A stretch of 61,527 nucleotides of DNA from Xylanimonas cellulosilytica (GTDB lineage Bacteria; Actinomycetota; Actinomycetes; Actinomycetales; Actinomycetaceae): NCBI GenBank assembly GCA_001072465.1, contig JVKM01000038.1, positions 1 to 61,527 of the forward strand. The letters run 5' to 3'. The notes below the pieces were generated by a model. The model was not told the origin of the DNA and did not search any database. It saw only the letters and a list, made by a program, of their open reading frames with translations. A program made the position numbers and the translations under genes. Every line of letters starts with the position of its first letter. Position 1 is the stretch's first letter. This document shows, one piece after another, positions 1 to 9,829 of this stretch.

Positions 1-2885
1 AACTCCTCCTCACCCAGGCCGTACGTGCCCGCGCCCGCGAGGCCGCCGACCGCCTGCCCGGCGCCGCCGAGATGCTCAGCCTCGCCGCCGAGGGAATCGC
101 CGCCCCCGGTATCGAATCCCTCGCTCCGATCCTCGTGGGCGGCATGGAATCCCTCCTCGACCTGCTGCCCGCGGGCTCGCCGATCCTCGCCTCCGAGCCC
201 GAACGCATCCGCGCCCGCGCCGCCGACCTCGTCGCCACAACCGAGGAGTTCCTCGCCGCCGCGTGGAGCGCCGCCGCCGGGGGAGCAGACACCCCGCTCG
301 AGGCCTCCAGGGCCTCGTTCCTTGACCTGGCCGACCTGTGGGGGAGCGGGAAGCGCCCCTGGTGGGAGCTCACCGACCTGCCGCCCGCTGACCTCGCCTC
401 CGCGATCGACGAGGCCGAGGCCGACTCGCCCTCAGCGGACGGCCCCACGCCCGTCGTCGTCTCACCCACCCTCATGCGCGTGGGCGCCCGCGACGTGCAC
501 CCCTACCGCGGAGACTTCGCCCGAGCCGCCGCCGACCTCACCGACCTGGCCCGCGATGGCTGGCGCATCGTCGTCACCACCGAAGGCCCCGGCCCGGGCC
601 GACGCATCCGCTCCATCCTCACCGACGCCTCGTGCCCGGCCGCGCTCGCGGACAACGTGGAAGCGCGCCCCGACCCCGGCCTCGTGACCATTACGACAGC
701 GCAGGCCGGCGTCGGTTTCGTCGCGCCCCACCTCAAGGTCGCGATCCTCACCGAGGGCGACCTCACCGGGCGAGCTGGCGCGTCCACACGCGATATGCGG
801 CGCATGCCCTCGCGCAGGCGCAAGGGCGTCGACCCGCTGACCCTGCACCCCGGGGACTACATCGTCCATGACCAGCACGGCATCGGACGCTTCATCGAGC
901 TGGTCTCCCGGTCGATTGGCCGCGGCGACGCCGCTTCGACGCGAGACTACCTGGTCATCGAATACGCGCCCTCCAAGCGCGGCCAGCCCGCCGACCGGCT
1001 CTTTGTGCCCACCGACGCGCTGGACCAGATCTCGAAGTACACCGGATCCGACGAGCCCTCGCTGACCAAGATGGGTGGCGCCGACTGGGCCAAGACCAAG
1101 GCCCGCGCGAAGAAGGCCGTCAACGAGGTCGCCAAGGAACTCATCCGCCTGTACGCCGTGCGCCAGCAGACCAAGGGCCACGCTTTTGGGCCCGACACGC
1201 CCTGGCAGCGCGAACTCGAGGACGCCTTCCCCTACGTCGAGACCCCCGACCAGCTCGTCACCATCGACGAGGTCAAGGCCGACATGGAAAAGCCCGTCCC
1301 CATGGACCGCCTGCTCACCGGCGACGTCGGCTACGGCAAGACAGAAATCGCCGTGCGCGCCGCCTTCAAGGCCATCCAGGACGGCTATCAGGCTGCCGTC
1401 CTCGTGCCCACGACCCTGCTGGTCACCCAGCACGCGGAAACCTTCGCCGAGCGCTACGCAGGCTTCCCTGTGCGCATCGGCACGCTCTCGCGCTTCTCGA
1501 CCCCGAAGGAAACTGAGGAGGTCAAGGCGGGGCTGGCCTCGGGCGAGGTTGACCTGGTCATCGGCACGCACTCGCTGCTGACCGGCACCGTTTCGTTCAA
1601 GAAGCTCGGCCTTGTCATCATCGACGAGGAGCAGCGCTTCGGCGTCGAGCACAAGGAGACGCTCAAGGCCCTGCGTACTGACGTCGACGTCCTGTCGATG
1701 TCGGCCACGCCGATCCCGCGCACGCTTGAGATGGCGATCTCCGGCATCCGCGAGATGTCGATCCTCCAGACCCCGCCCGAGGAACGCCAGCCGGTCCTGA
1801 CTTTCGTCGGCGCCTACACGGACGCCCAGGTCAGCGCCGCGATCCGCCGCGAGCTCCTGCGCGACGGCCAGGTCTTCTACGTGCACAACCGCGTCGACTC
1901 GATCTCCTCGGTGGCAGCACACATCACGGAGCTGGTTCCCGAGGCCCGCGTGCGCACCGCCCACGGCAAGATGAACGAGCACCAGCTCGAGGCCGTCATC
2001 CAGGACTTCTGGAACCACGAGTTCGACGTCCTCGTGTGTACGACCATCGTCGAGACCGGCCTGGACATCTCCAACGCGAATACGCTCATCGTGGACCGCG
2101 CCGACACCTTCGGCCTGTCTCAGCTCCACCAGCTGCGCGGGCGCGTCGGACGAGGCCGCGAACGCGCCTACGCGTACTTCTTCTACCCCGGCGATAAGGC
2201 GCTCACCGAGACCGCCCACGAGCGCCTCAAGACGATCGCCGCGAACACCGAGCTGGGGGCAGGCCTAGCCGTCGCTCAGCGCGACCTCGAGATCCGAGGC
2301 GCCGGCAACCTCCTGGGAGGCGCCCAATCCGGCCACGTTGAGGGCGTCGGATTCGATCTTTACGTGCGCATGGTCTCCGACGCTGTCGCCGCCTACCGAG
2401 GCGACGCTCCCACCGAAAAGACCGACGTGCGCATGGACCTGCAGGTCGACGCGCACATTCCCGACGGCTACGTGCGCGGCGAACGCCTGCGCCTGGAGGT
2501 CTACGCCAAGATCGCGGCCATCGCCACGCCCGAACAGGAAGCGGATGTGCGCGAGGAACTCGTCGACCGATACGGTCCGATCCCGCCCCAGGTCGACCTG
2601 CTCTTCGCCGTCGCGCGGCTGCGTGAGATCGTGCGCCGCGCGGGGATTACCGAGATCGTCACGCAGGGCAAGTACCTGCGAGTCTCACCCGTTGAACTAC
2701 GCGATTCCCAGGTCATGCGCCTCAAGCGCCTGCACCCCGGAACGGTCATCAAAGCCGCCGTTCGCCAGGTTCTCGTGCCGCTACCGCTCACCTCGCGAGT
2801 CGGCGGTTCCCCGCTCACCGACGGCCCGCTTCTGGAGTGGGTGGAGACTCTGGTGACCAAGATTCTCGTGCCTTTTGGCGAGTAG
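1..2885 (+). CDS. mfd: Transcription-repair coupling factor Mfd, 5' end outside window
   Basis: ATP-dependent translocase that removes RNA polymerase stalled at DNA lesions and recruits UvrA. The reading frame is open from the left edge (first whole codon at base 3), so the N-terminus is missing: about 960 residues are visible against roughly 1150-1200 for the family. Visible in order: end of the UvrB-like domain, the RNA polymerase interaction domain (HPGDYIVHDQHGIGRF, near nt 845-895), helicase motif I GDVGYGKTE (nt ~1321), motif II DEEQRFG (nt ~1623), SATPIPRT (nt ~1699), motif VI QLRGRVGRGR (nt ~2131), and the C-terminal TRCF domain. The downstream lipoprotein gene follows within 61 bases. 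The family assignment is secure. Confidence 0.97.
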   Translation, partial: LLLTQAVRARAREAADRLPGAAEMLSLAAEGIAAPGIESLAPILVGGMESLLDLLPAGSPILASEPERIRARAADLVATTEEFLAAAWSAAAGGADTPLEASRASFLDLADLWGSGKRPWWELTDLPPADLASAIDEAEADSPSADGPTPVVVSPTLMRVGARDVHPYRGDFARAAADLTDLARDGWRIVVTTEGPGPGRRIRSILTDASCPAALADNVEARPDPGLVTITTAQAGVGFVAPHLKVAILTEGDLTGRAGASTRDMRRMPSRRRKGVDPLTLHPGDYIVHDQHGIGRFIELVSRSIGRGDAASTRDYLVIEYAPSKRGQPADRLFVPTDALDQISKYTGSDEPSLTKMGGADWAKTKARAKKAVNEVAKELIRLYAVRQQTKGHAFGPDTPWQRELEDAFPYVETPDQLVTIDEVKADMEKPVPMDRLLTGDVGYGKTEIAVRAAFKAIQDGYQAAVLVPTTLLVTQHAETFAERYAGFPVRIGTLSRFSTPKETEEVKAGLASGEVDLVIGTHSLLTGTVSFKKLGLVIIDEEQRFGVEHKETLKALRTDVDVLSMSATPIPRTLEMAISGIREMSILQTPPEERQPVLTFVGAYTDAQVSAAIRRELLRDGQVFYVHNRVDSISSVAAHITELVPEARVRTAHGKMNEHQLEAVIQDFWNHEFDVLVCTTIVETGLDISNANTLIVDRADTFGLSQLHQLRGRVGRGRERAYAYFFYPGDKALTETAHERLKTIAANTELGAGLAVAQRDLEIRGAGNLLGGAQSGHVEGVGFDLYVRMVSDAVAAYRGDAPTEKTDVRMDLQVDAHIPDGYVRGERLRLEVYAKIAAIATPEQEADVREELVDRYGPIPPQVDLLFAVARLREIVRRAGITEIVTQGKYLRVSPVELRDSQVMRLKRLHPGTVIKAAVRQVLVPLPLTSRVGGSPLTDGPLLEWVETLVTKILVPFGE

Positions 2886-2945
2886 TGCCTGTGGTGGAAT
2901 ACACTGGTCCTATTGCGTCGCAACACATCTGAGGAAGGAATGCTC

Positions 2946-3536
2946 GTGCGCTATACACGCCAGCTCGCCACCGCCGCCCTGATTGTGGCCGCAGGACTGG
3001 GAATGGGGGCATGCTCCGCCCATCCCGGCGCTGCCGTCATCACCAACAACGGCAACTACAGCATCGCGGAAGTTGACGAGGCGGTGAGCCAGATCGTCGC
3101 AGTGACGGCCGGGCAGTCCTCCATCGGTGCGTACGAGGTGCGCGCCAGCCTCATGAACGAACCGCAGCTCGTCGCAGTGGCTGACTCAGTGGGCATCAGT
3201 ATGACCGACGAGCAAGTCGACCAGGCTATCGAGCGGATTGCGGCGCAGACAGGTGCTCAGGTGCCCGTGATCGGGCGTGGCACGCGAGCGACCGTGCGTT
3301 CCCTGCTCCTGAATCAGCAGCTCAGCCAGTTCGCTCAGGTGAACCCGGCGGCCGTACCCGCCATGAACGAGGCCTTCGAACAGGCTCGCGACGCAGCGAA
3401 CGCGCAGATCAACCCGCGTTTCTCGCAGCCCACCCTGGGTGGAGGCCAGGCACCGACCATGCCCCTCTTTGGTGACGCCGTATCTGGAGCCAAGGACGAT
3501 CCCACCGCAGCGCTGCTGGGCGGTAACGCCCACTGA
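2946..3536 (+). CDS. Lipoprotein with SurA/PrsA N-terminal-like chaperone domain
   Basis: Predicted surface lipoprotein of 196 residues. I chose GTG at 2946 because the strong Shine-Dalgarno GAGGAAGGA (2931-2939) lies 6 bases before it; the ATG at 2940 is too close and the TTG at 2913 has no ribosome site. The N-terminus RYTRQLATAALIVAAG is a signal peptide ending in a lipobox with Cys in GMGACS. The rest (about residues 30-150) resembles the SurA N-terminal domain, including a peptide-bond-isomerase-like start (NGNYSIAEVDEAVSQI). It sits between mfd and eno, where actinobacteria often carry a SurA-like lipoprotein. No PPIase active domain is visible, so a chaperone role is inferred. Confidence 0.75.
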   Translation: MRYTRQLATAALIVAAGLGMGACSAHPGAAVITNNGNYSIAEVDEAVSQIVAVTAGQSSIGAYEVRASLMNEPQLVAVADSVGISMTDEQVDQAIERIAAQTGAQVPVIGRGTRATVRSLLLNQQLSQFAQVNPAAVPAMNEAFEQARDAANAQINPRFSQPTLGGGQAPTMPLFGDAVSGAKDDPTAALLGGNAH

Positions 3537-3649
3537 GCCTTGTGAGTATTCGCTCACAGCGCCTCCGGCAGGGACTAATGTCGCTTGTCCGGGCGCACAA
3601 CCGGGGTTGACAGCCCCAAAAACCACAACGTCCCCCTCGCCGGGGGTGA

Positions 3650-4996
<1,347 letters not shown>

Positions 4997-5018
4997 GCCT
5001 AGGCAACTAGCCGCATAG

Positions 5019-5056
5019 CTCCGCGCGGGCCCGAAAGGGTCCGCGCGGAGTTTTTT
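5019..5056 (+). terminator. Rho-independent terminator after eno
   Basis: A 14-bp stem (5019-5032 with 5037-5050, one G-U pair) closed by a GAAA tetraloop and followed by six T residues at 5051-5056. This is a textbook intrinsic terminator, 22 bases after the eno stop codon. Confidence 0.95.
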
Positions 5057-5103
5057 CGGCGTGGGGTTGAGCCAAAGAGGTCAACTTAGGGCACGATAGA
5101 AGA

Positions 5104-5865
5104 ATGGCTAGCCGTCGTCCTTCTTCCCGCCCCTCTTCGCGTCGTCGCTCCTCCGCTTCGGAGGCAGCGCGTACGACGCGTGAGATTAACGCGGAAAAGT
5201 CGCGCCAGCGCAGGGCGGCCGCGAAGGCTTCGAAGTCCTCGAAGGGGGCCGAGGCCTCGGCGAAGCGCCAGAAGTCGGCGCGGAGGGCGCAGAAGAATGA
5301 AGGGGCAAAGCGCAGCTTTTTCCGCAGGAATAAGGGCACTGAGAAGGGAACGTCGCGCTCTTCGTTTGTGCGCCCCGCCGCGGAGGGCTCCTCGGTCCTG
5401 TCTATCGGTGGCCTCGACGTGTCCACGCGACTTCTCGTCGTCCTGATCGTCGCCGCGATTCTGTCGGTCATGCTGGTGCCCAGCCTCTACCAGTGGTGGC
5501 AGCAGGAGCGTGAACTCGCGCAGATCAAGACGCAGGTCGCCGAGCAACAGCAGAAGAATGCCGACATGCAGCGTCAGCTCGACCTGTGGAATGACCCCGA
5601 CTACATCTCCACGCAGGCGCGTGAGCGCCTCGGATTCGTTCGCCCCGGTGAGACCCAATACACGGTGGTGGATCCGGGGCCGCAATACCAGGACTCGGCG
5701 CTGGCGGCCGCAGCGGCTTCCACCGGACCGGCGCGCCCCTGGGTGCAGCAGCTCGGTATCCTAGTGGGGAAGGCGGACCAGCCGCCGAGCGCGACGCCTA
5801 TCCCGTCGGCTGAGACCAGCCAGTCGGGCCAGGCCCCCACAACCAGCCAAGAAAGCGGAGAATGA
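5104..5865 (+). CDS. Septum formation initiator family (FtsB/DivIC-like) membrane protein
   Basis: 253-residue single-pass division protein. The first ~90 residues are extremely rich in Arg, Lys and Ser (cytoplasmic, disordered). A transmembrane segment follows (LLVVLIVAAILSVMLVPSLY, about residues 103-122), then a coiled coil (ERELAQIKTQVAEQQQKN) and the DivIC signature LDLWNDPDYISTQARERLGF followed by V-x-PGE. The tail is Ser/Thr/Pro/Gln-rich. FtsB/DivIC proteins act with FtsL and FtsQ/DivIB at the septum. The start ATG at 5104 is followed by a four-base overlap at the other end with the DUF501 gene (ATGA at 5862), so the two are co-translated. Confidence 0.88.
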   Translation: MASRRPSSRPSSRRRSSASEAARTTREINAEKSRQRRAAAKASKSSKGAEASAKRQKSARRAQKNEGAKRSFFRRNKGTEKGTSRSSFVRPAAEGSSVLSIGGLDVSTRLLVVLIVAAILSVMLVPSLYQWWQQERELAQIKTQVAEQQQKNADMQRQLDLWNDPDYISTQARERLGFVRPGETQYTVVDPGPQYQDSALAAAAASTGPARPWVQQLGILVGKADQPPSATPIPSAETSQSGQAPTTSQESGE

Positions 5866-6371
5866 GCCTCGTTAACACCACCGACGCCACTGAAGAGGAC
5901 CTGGAGGTCCTGCGTTCCCAGCTGGGCCGCGTGCCCCGAGGGGTCGTTGGTATCGCTGCGCGCTGTGTCTGCGGTCGGCCCACGGTCGTGGCCACCGCGC
6001 CGCGCCTGCCTGACGGGACGCCGTTCCCCACGACCTACTACCTGACGCACCCGGCGGCAGTGAAGGGCGCTTCCACGCTTGAGGCCGAGCACGTCATGGA
6101 GACCCTCAACGAGGACCTCGCGGCTGATGAGGAGCTGCGTGCCGCCTATGCGCGCGCCCACGAGGCCTATATTCAGGCGCGCCTGACCCTGGGCGACGTT
6201 CCGGAGATTTCGGGTGTGAGCGCCGGCGGAATGCCCACGCGCGTCAAGTGCCTGCACGCCCTCGTCGGCCACTCTCTGGCCGCCGGGCCCGGCGTGAATC
6301 CGATCGGGGACCGCGCGCTCGCGATGCTCGACGAGCGTGGCCTGTTCTCCACCTCCCGTTGCTCCTGCTGA
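5862..6371 (+). CDS. DUF501 family protein
   Basis: 169-residue protein of the DUF501 family, common in actinobacteria directly after the ftsB-like gene and before ppx. Its start overlaps the upstream stop (ATGA). Visible conserved blocks are LGRVPRGVVGIAARCVCGRP at the N-terminus, FPTTYYLTHP near residue 50, and VKCLHALVGHSLAAGPGVNPIGD near residues 127-149. Cysteines in CVCG, KCLH and the C-terminal CSC, with nearby histidines, suggest metal binding, but this is inference. Function is unknown. Confidence 0.9.
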   Translation: MSLVNTTDATEEDLEVLRSQLGRVPRGVVGIAARCVCGRPTVVATAPRLPDGTPFPTTYYLTHPAAVKGASTLEAEHVMETLNEDLAADEELRAAYARAHEAYIQARLTLGDVPEISGVSAGGMPTRVKCLHALVGHSLAAGPGVNPIGDRALAMLDERGLFSTSRCSC

Positions 6372-6390
6372 GCGCATTTAGCCCGTTCCC

Positions 6391-6404
6391 GCCCCGGCCT
6401 CGTC
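6391..6404 (-). repeat. GACGAGGCCGGGGC motif copy (reverse orientation)
   Basis: Exact copy of the 14-base backbone motif, read as GCCCCGGCCTCGTC on the plus strand. It lies singly in the short gap between the DUF501 gene and ppx. No inverted partner is present here. Confidence 0.85.
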
Positions 6405-6430
6405 CGGGACTCACCCCCGTAGAAACGAAG

Positions 6431-7399
6431 ATGACCCGCGTAGCTGCCATTGACTGTGGAACCAATTCGATCCGACTGCTCGTCGCCGATGGGCATATCG
6501 GCGAGGACGGCCGTCCCCATCTGTCGGACCTGACCCGCCAGATGCGCATCGTGCGCCTGGGGCAGGGCGTGGATGCGCGCGGCTACCTGGATCCCGCGGC
6601 GATCGAGCGCACGGTGGAGGCCACGGTCGAATACCAGCGCATGATCGAGGCCCTGGGAGCGACGAGCACCCGTTTCGTGGCGACCTCTGCGACGCGCGAC
6701 GCCTCCAACAGCGCGGACTTCGTGCGTCAGATTAAGGCCATCATCGGCGTGGAGCCTGAGGTCGTTGTCGGAACGGAGGAAGCCTCCCTGTCCTTCAATG
6801 GCGCGGTGAGTGGCCTGGGCGAGTCCGTCACCGCCCCGATGCTGGTCGTCGATATCGGTGGTGGGTCGACGGAGCTAGTGCTCGGCTCCACCCGCGTTGA
6901 GCAGGCGATTTCGGTCGATATGGGCGCCGTGCGTGTCACCGAGAAGTTCTTCTCCCACGTGGATCCGGCAGGCGGAGTGCCCGTCGAGGACCAGGAGCGC
7001 GCGATCGCGTGGATCGATGAGCAGCTCGACGGCGCGGAAAAGTCCGTGGACCTGGCGCGCGTGCGCTCCCTCGTGGGCGTAGCGGGCACGGTGACCACCC
7101 TGACGGCCCAGGCGCTGGGTCTCACGTCGTACCAGCCCGAGCGCATCCACGGCGCTCGACTGAGCGCCGCACAGTTCGAGGAGGCCGTGCGCTTCATGGT
7201 CGATCAGCCGACGTCTGTGAAGGCGTTGCTGGGCTTCATGCCCGAGGGGCGCGAGGACGTCATCGCGGCGGGCGCGCTTATCTGGAGCCGCATCGTCACG
7301 CGCGTGCTGGCGCGCGCCGAGGCCGCCGGGCACCCGATCGAGCAGGTCGTCACCTCCGAGCACGACATCCTCGACGGCATCGCACAGGCGATGATCTGA
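6431..7399 (+). CDS. ppx: Ppx/GppA family exopolyphosphatase
   Basis: 322-residue phosphatase of the actin-like ATPase fold that hydrolyses inorganic polyphosphate and/or pppGpp. Start is ATG at 6431 (MTRVAAIDCGTNSIRLL): the phosphate-1 motif DCGTNS must be near the N-terminus, and the upstream in-frame stretch is a proline/arginine-rich read-through of intergenic DNA. Other signatures are ATSATRDASN, a second nucleotide-binding loop VVDIGGGSTELVLG (about residue 142), SVDMGAVRVTE, and GVAGTVTTL. The gene closes the eno/ftsB-like/DUF501 cluster. Polyphosphatase versus pppGpp phosphatase cannot be separated from sequence alone. Confidence 0.92.
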   Translation: MTRVAAIDCGTNSIRLLVADGHIGEDGRPHLSDLTRQMRIVRLGQGVDARGYLDPAAIERTVEATVEYQRMIEALGATSTRFVATSATRDASNSADFVRQIKAIIGVEPEVVVGTEEASLSFNGAVSGLGESVTAPMLVVDIGGGSTELVLGSTRVEQAISVDMGAVRVTEKFFSHVDPAGGVPVEDQERAIAWIDEQLDGAEKSVDLARVRSLVGVAGTVTTLTAQALGLTSYQPERIHGARLSAAQFEEAVRFMVDQPTSVKALLGFMPEGREDVIAAGALIWSRIVTRVLARAEAAGHPIEQVVTSEHDILDGIAQAMI

Positions 7400-7451
7400 G
7401 CGGAGCTTGAGGCGAACGCCAGCCTCCCGTAGGCTGGACGTGCGCGTGCGC

Positions 7452-7525
7452 GCCCCCGTGGCCCAATTGGCAGAGGCAACCGACTTAAAATCGGTGTGTT
7501 GTGGGTTCGAGTCCCACCGGGGGTA
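7452..7525 (+). tRNA. tRNA-Leu (anticodon TAA)
   Basis: 74-nt cloverleaf: acceptor 7452-7458 with 7518-7524, discriminator A at 7525, D stem 7461-7463 with 7475-7477, anticodon stem 7479-7483 with 7491-7495, loop CTTAAAA with anticodon TAA at 7486-7488, T arm GTGGG-TTCGAGT-CCCAC (7501-7517). CCA is not encoded. The variable region is only five bases (7496-7500), although leucine tRNAs usually have a long variable arm; the Leu call rests on the anticodon and the discriminator A. Confidence 0.9.
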
Positions 7526-7680
7526 CAGACCAGCGGTGTCATCGACGAGGCCGTGGCCAGTTCGTGGAACTCGCTGCGCGTGTAGACGCCGCGTTGCGCT
7601 GCGCGCATAATGGTACGTGTCCCACCCGTGGATGCCTCGTGCGACACTAGAGGCAGCACATCACTGACCAAGGAGGAAAT

Positions 7681-8604
7681 ATGGCCAACCCGGTGATGAA
7701 CTCGATCGTCAAAGACTGGTCGACCCAGCAGACGACTCCCGCCGGATACCCCGCGATGCCCGGGTACCAGCCCGCCTCGCAGCAGGCGCAGAACCCCTAC
7801 GGTGGCTCGACGAACCCCTACGCGCAGGGCGGTGCCGATGCGCAGTACGGCTACGAGACCTCCATGGACTCCTACGAGGCGATGCTGAATGCGCCCGCCG
7901 CCGACGCGGTGGACCGCGGGGCGATGACCTACGACGACGTCGTGGTCAAGTCCCTCATGTGCTTCGGCCTGCTTCTCGTGGGCGCGGTGGCCGGATGGAT
8001 GACGGGCATCGTTGCGCTGAGCGCTGCCATGCTTGTGGCCTTCGCTGCTTGCGCCGTGACGCTGGGCCTCGCCCTGTTCATCCAGTTCTCCAAGAAGGTG
8101 CGTCCCGGCGCAATCGTCGTGTACTCGCTCGTTGAGGGCTTTGTCCTCGGAGCGCTGTCCTGCGCCTTCGAAATGATGTACCCGGGCATCGTGGTGAGCG
8201 CCGTTCTGGCGACCCTCGTGGTGATTGGTGTGACACTGGGTGCCTTCACGATGGGCTTCGTGCGCAACTCGAACACGCTCACCCGAGTCGCGGGCATCGG
8301 CTCCTTCGCATTCTTCATCTACTACATGGCGAGCCTGTTCCTGTCGGGCACCGGCCTCGTGAATATGACGGCCGTTCGCAACACCACCATCTTCGGTATT
8401 CCGCTCGGCGTCATCATCGGCGTCCTCGCGGTCTTCTTCGGCGTCCTGTGCCTCGTGCGCGACTTCGATGCCGTGAAGGTGGGTGTCGCCAACAACGTGC
8501 CTGAGAAGTACTCGTGGCTGTGCACCTTCGCGATCATGACTGACGTCATCTGGATCTACCTCGAGATCCTCAAGATCCTGTCCTACTTCATGCGCCGCGA
8601 CTGA
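7681..8604 (+). CDS. Bax inhibitor-1/YccA family membrane protein
   Basis: 307-residue integral membrane protein. The first ~85 residues are a Gln/Tyr/Pro/Gly-rich cytoplasmic tail (repeated NPYG/NPYAQ patterns), a common feature of actinobacterial members. About seven hydrophobic helices follow from VVVKSLMCFGLLLVGAVAGWM to the C-terminal IWIYLEILKILSYFMRRD, matching the BI-1/YccA (TMBIM) fold, whose characterised relatives act as proton-sensitive calcium leak channels. A perfect AAGGAGGA ribosome site lies just before ATG 7681. The physiological substrate is not deducible. Confidence 0.9.
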   Translation: MANPVMNSIVKDWSTQQTTPAGYPAMPGYQPASQQAQNPYGGSTNPYAQGGADAQYGYETSMDSYEAMLNAPAADAVDRGAMTYDDVVVKSLMCFGLLLVGAVAGWMTGIVALSAAMLVAFAACAVTLGLALFIQFSKKVRPGAIVVYSLVEGFVLGALSCAFEMMYPGIVVSAVLATLVVIGVTLGAFTMGFVRNSNTLTRVAGIGSFAFFIYYMASLFLSGTGLVNMTAVRNTTIFGIPLGVIIGVLAVFFGVLCLVRDFDAVKVGVANNVPEKYSWLCTFAIMTDVIWIYLEILKILSYFMRRD

Positions 8605-8637
8605 CGCGCCGCTTCATTGACCCTAAGGAAAGACACC

Positions 8638-9036
8638 ATGGAAAACATCTCTGTCGCCGGCGAATTCGGCCGCAAGCCCGCCCTCTCCTTCAATGGTACC
8701 CCCTCCGACGAGCTCGTCGTCGAGGTCCTGCACGCCGGTGACGGCCAGGTCGTCGAGGCCGGGGATACGATCACGTGCCACTACTACGGAGCGGTCTTCG
8801 GCTCCGACGTGGACTTCGATAACTCCTTCGACCGCGGCGGCGCCCTGTCCTTCCAGATCGGCGTCGGAATGGTCATCCCCGGCTGGGACGAGGGCCTCGT
8901 CGGCAAGCGCGTGGGCGACCGCGTCCTGCTGTCCATCCCCTCCGAGCTCGGCTACGGTGAGCGCGGCGTCCCGCAGGCCGGCATCCCCGGCGGCGCGACC
9001 CTCGTGTTCGTCACCGACATCCTGGGCGTGAACTGA
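8638..9036 (+). CDS. FKBP-type peptidyl-prolyl cis-trans isomerase
   Basis: 132-residue single-domain FKBP without a signal peptide, so probably cytosolic; it catalyses proline isomerisation in protein folding. Start is ATG 8638 after TAAGGAAAG; the earlier TTG adds only an untranslated leader. Pocket residues visible: Y-x-G-x-x-x-G (HYYGAVFGSD), FDNSF, FQIGVGMVIPGWDEGLVGKRVGDRVLLSIPSELGYGERG, and the C-terminal LVFVTDIL strand. Together these give the expected Tyr, Phe, Asp, Val-Ile, Trp and Tyr ligand-site residues. The preceding BI-1 gene ends 33 bases upstream, so the pair may be co-transcribed. Confidence 0.94.
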   Translation: MENISVAGEFGRKPALSFNGTPSDELVVEVLHAGDGQVVEAGDTITCHYYGAVFGSDVDFDNSFDRGGALSFQIGVGMVIPGWDEGLVGKRVGDRVLLSIPSELGYGERGVPQAGIPGGATLVFVTDILGVN

Positions 9037-9045
9037 TCTCACGCA

Positions 9046-9087
9046 ATGTGGGGCGGGCCGACACACACGTGCCGGCCCGCCCCACAT
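9046..9087. terminator. Bidirectional terminator between FKBP gene and msrA
   Basis: A perfect 15-bp inverted repeat (9046-9060 with 9073-9087) around a 12-base loop, placed between convergent genes. It lacks a long T run on either side. Confidence 0.75.
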
Positions 9088-9103
9088 CTGTCTCACGCGT
9101 GGG

Positions 9104-9730
9104 CTACTCGTGGGGGAGCGCCGGGCAGGCGATGCCCGTGCGGGCGTGGCACTCGTAGCCGCCCGGGTTCTTGAACAGGTACTGCTGGTGGTAGTCCTCC
9201 GCGTACCAGAAACGTGCGGTGGAGTCAGCATCTGGAGCGGGGGAGATGACCGTCTGAATCGGGCCGAAACCGCGCTCAGTAAGCACCTCCTGGTAGGCCG
9301 CGCGCAGGGCGGTCGCGTCGCGCAGCTGCTCGGGCGTGGTCGTCCAGATCTGTGAGCGATACTGGTCGCCGATGTCGTTGCCCTGTCCGCCCACCTGCGT
9401 CGGATCGTGGATCTCGAAGAAAAGCCGAACCAGGTCAGCGGCGCTCGTGAGCGCGGTATCGAAGACGACGCGCACGGTCTCCGCATGACCCGTCGAGTGA
9501 GAACACACCTGCTCGTACGTTGGGTTGGGCGAATGTCCGCCCATGTAGCCGGTCGCCGTGGTCACAACCCCGGGAGTGTTCCACAGGGCCTTCTCGACGC
9601 CCCAGAAGCACCCCGCGGCAAGGTAGATGACCTCCTGGCCCGCCCCGGCCTCGTCCCTCATGTTCGAACCGAGGACCGCGTGCGTGGAGACGTGAACGTT
9701 CGTGTGTGCCTGCTTGAAAAACGATGTCAT
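9104..9730 (-). CDS. msrA: Peptide methionine-S-sulfoxide reductase MsrA
   Basis: 208-residue enzyme that reduces the S-epimer of methionine sulfoxide using thioredoxin. The catalytic cysteine lies in AAGCFWGVEKALW (about residue 40). Further signatures are GYMGGHSPNPTYEQVCSHSTGHAETVRV, FFEIHDPTQVGGQGNDIGDQYRS, and FWYAEDYHQQYLFKNP. The ~23-residue N-terminal extension (MTSFFKQAHTNVHVSTHAVL) resembles that of E. coli MsrA, supporting the first ATG. Residues 25-29 (DEAGA) are encoded exactly by a copy of the 14-base backbone motif (9642-9655). The gene is convergent with the FKBP gene. Confidence 0.96.
   Translation of the reverse strand: MTSFFKQAHTNVHVSTHAVLGSNMRDEAGAGQEVIYLAAGCFWGVEKALWNTPGVVTTATGYMGGHSPNPTYEQVCSHSTGHAETVRVVFDTALTSAADLVRLFFEIHDPTQVGGQGNDIGDQYRSQIWTTTPEQLRDATALRAAYQEVLTERGFGPIQTVISPAPDADSTARFWYAEDYHQQYLFKNPGGYECHARTGIACPALPHE
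9642..9655 (-). repeat. GACGAGGCCGGGGC motif copy inside msrA
   Basis: Exact 14-base motif, sense strand in msrA, encoding D-E-A-G-A just before the catalytic CFWG block. Confidence 0.85.
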
Positions 9731-9829
9731 GGGTCCCAGTATGCGCCCCTTGCGGCGGGTGAGCGCGTTGCGCGAACGGAAATGGGGGTGCAGGCGAGTA
9801 CGCTTAGGGGTGAACGAAAAGGAGGGACC

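Noticed and set aside
462-2219. 585-residue open frame antisense to mfd
   Set aside because: High-GC antisense shadow; the mfd frame on the other strand has all helicase motifs.
7531-7546. GACGAGGCCGTGG near the tRNA as another motif copy
   Set aside because: Differs in the GGGG part of the core; not counted.
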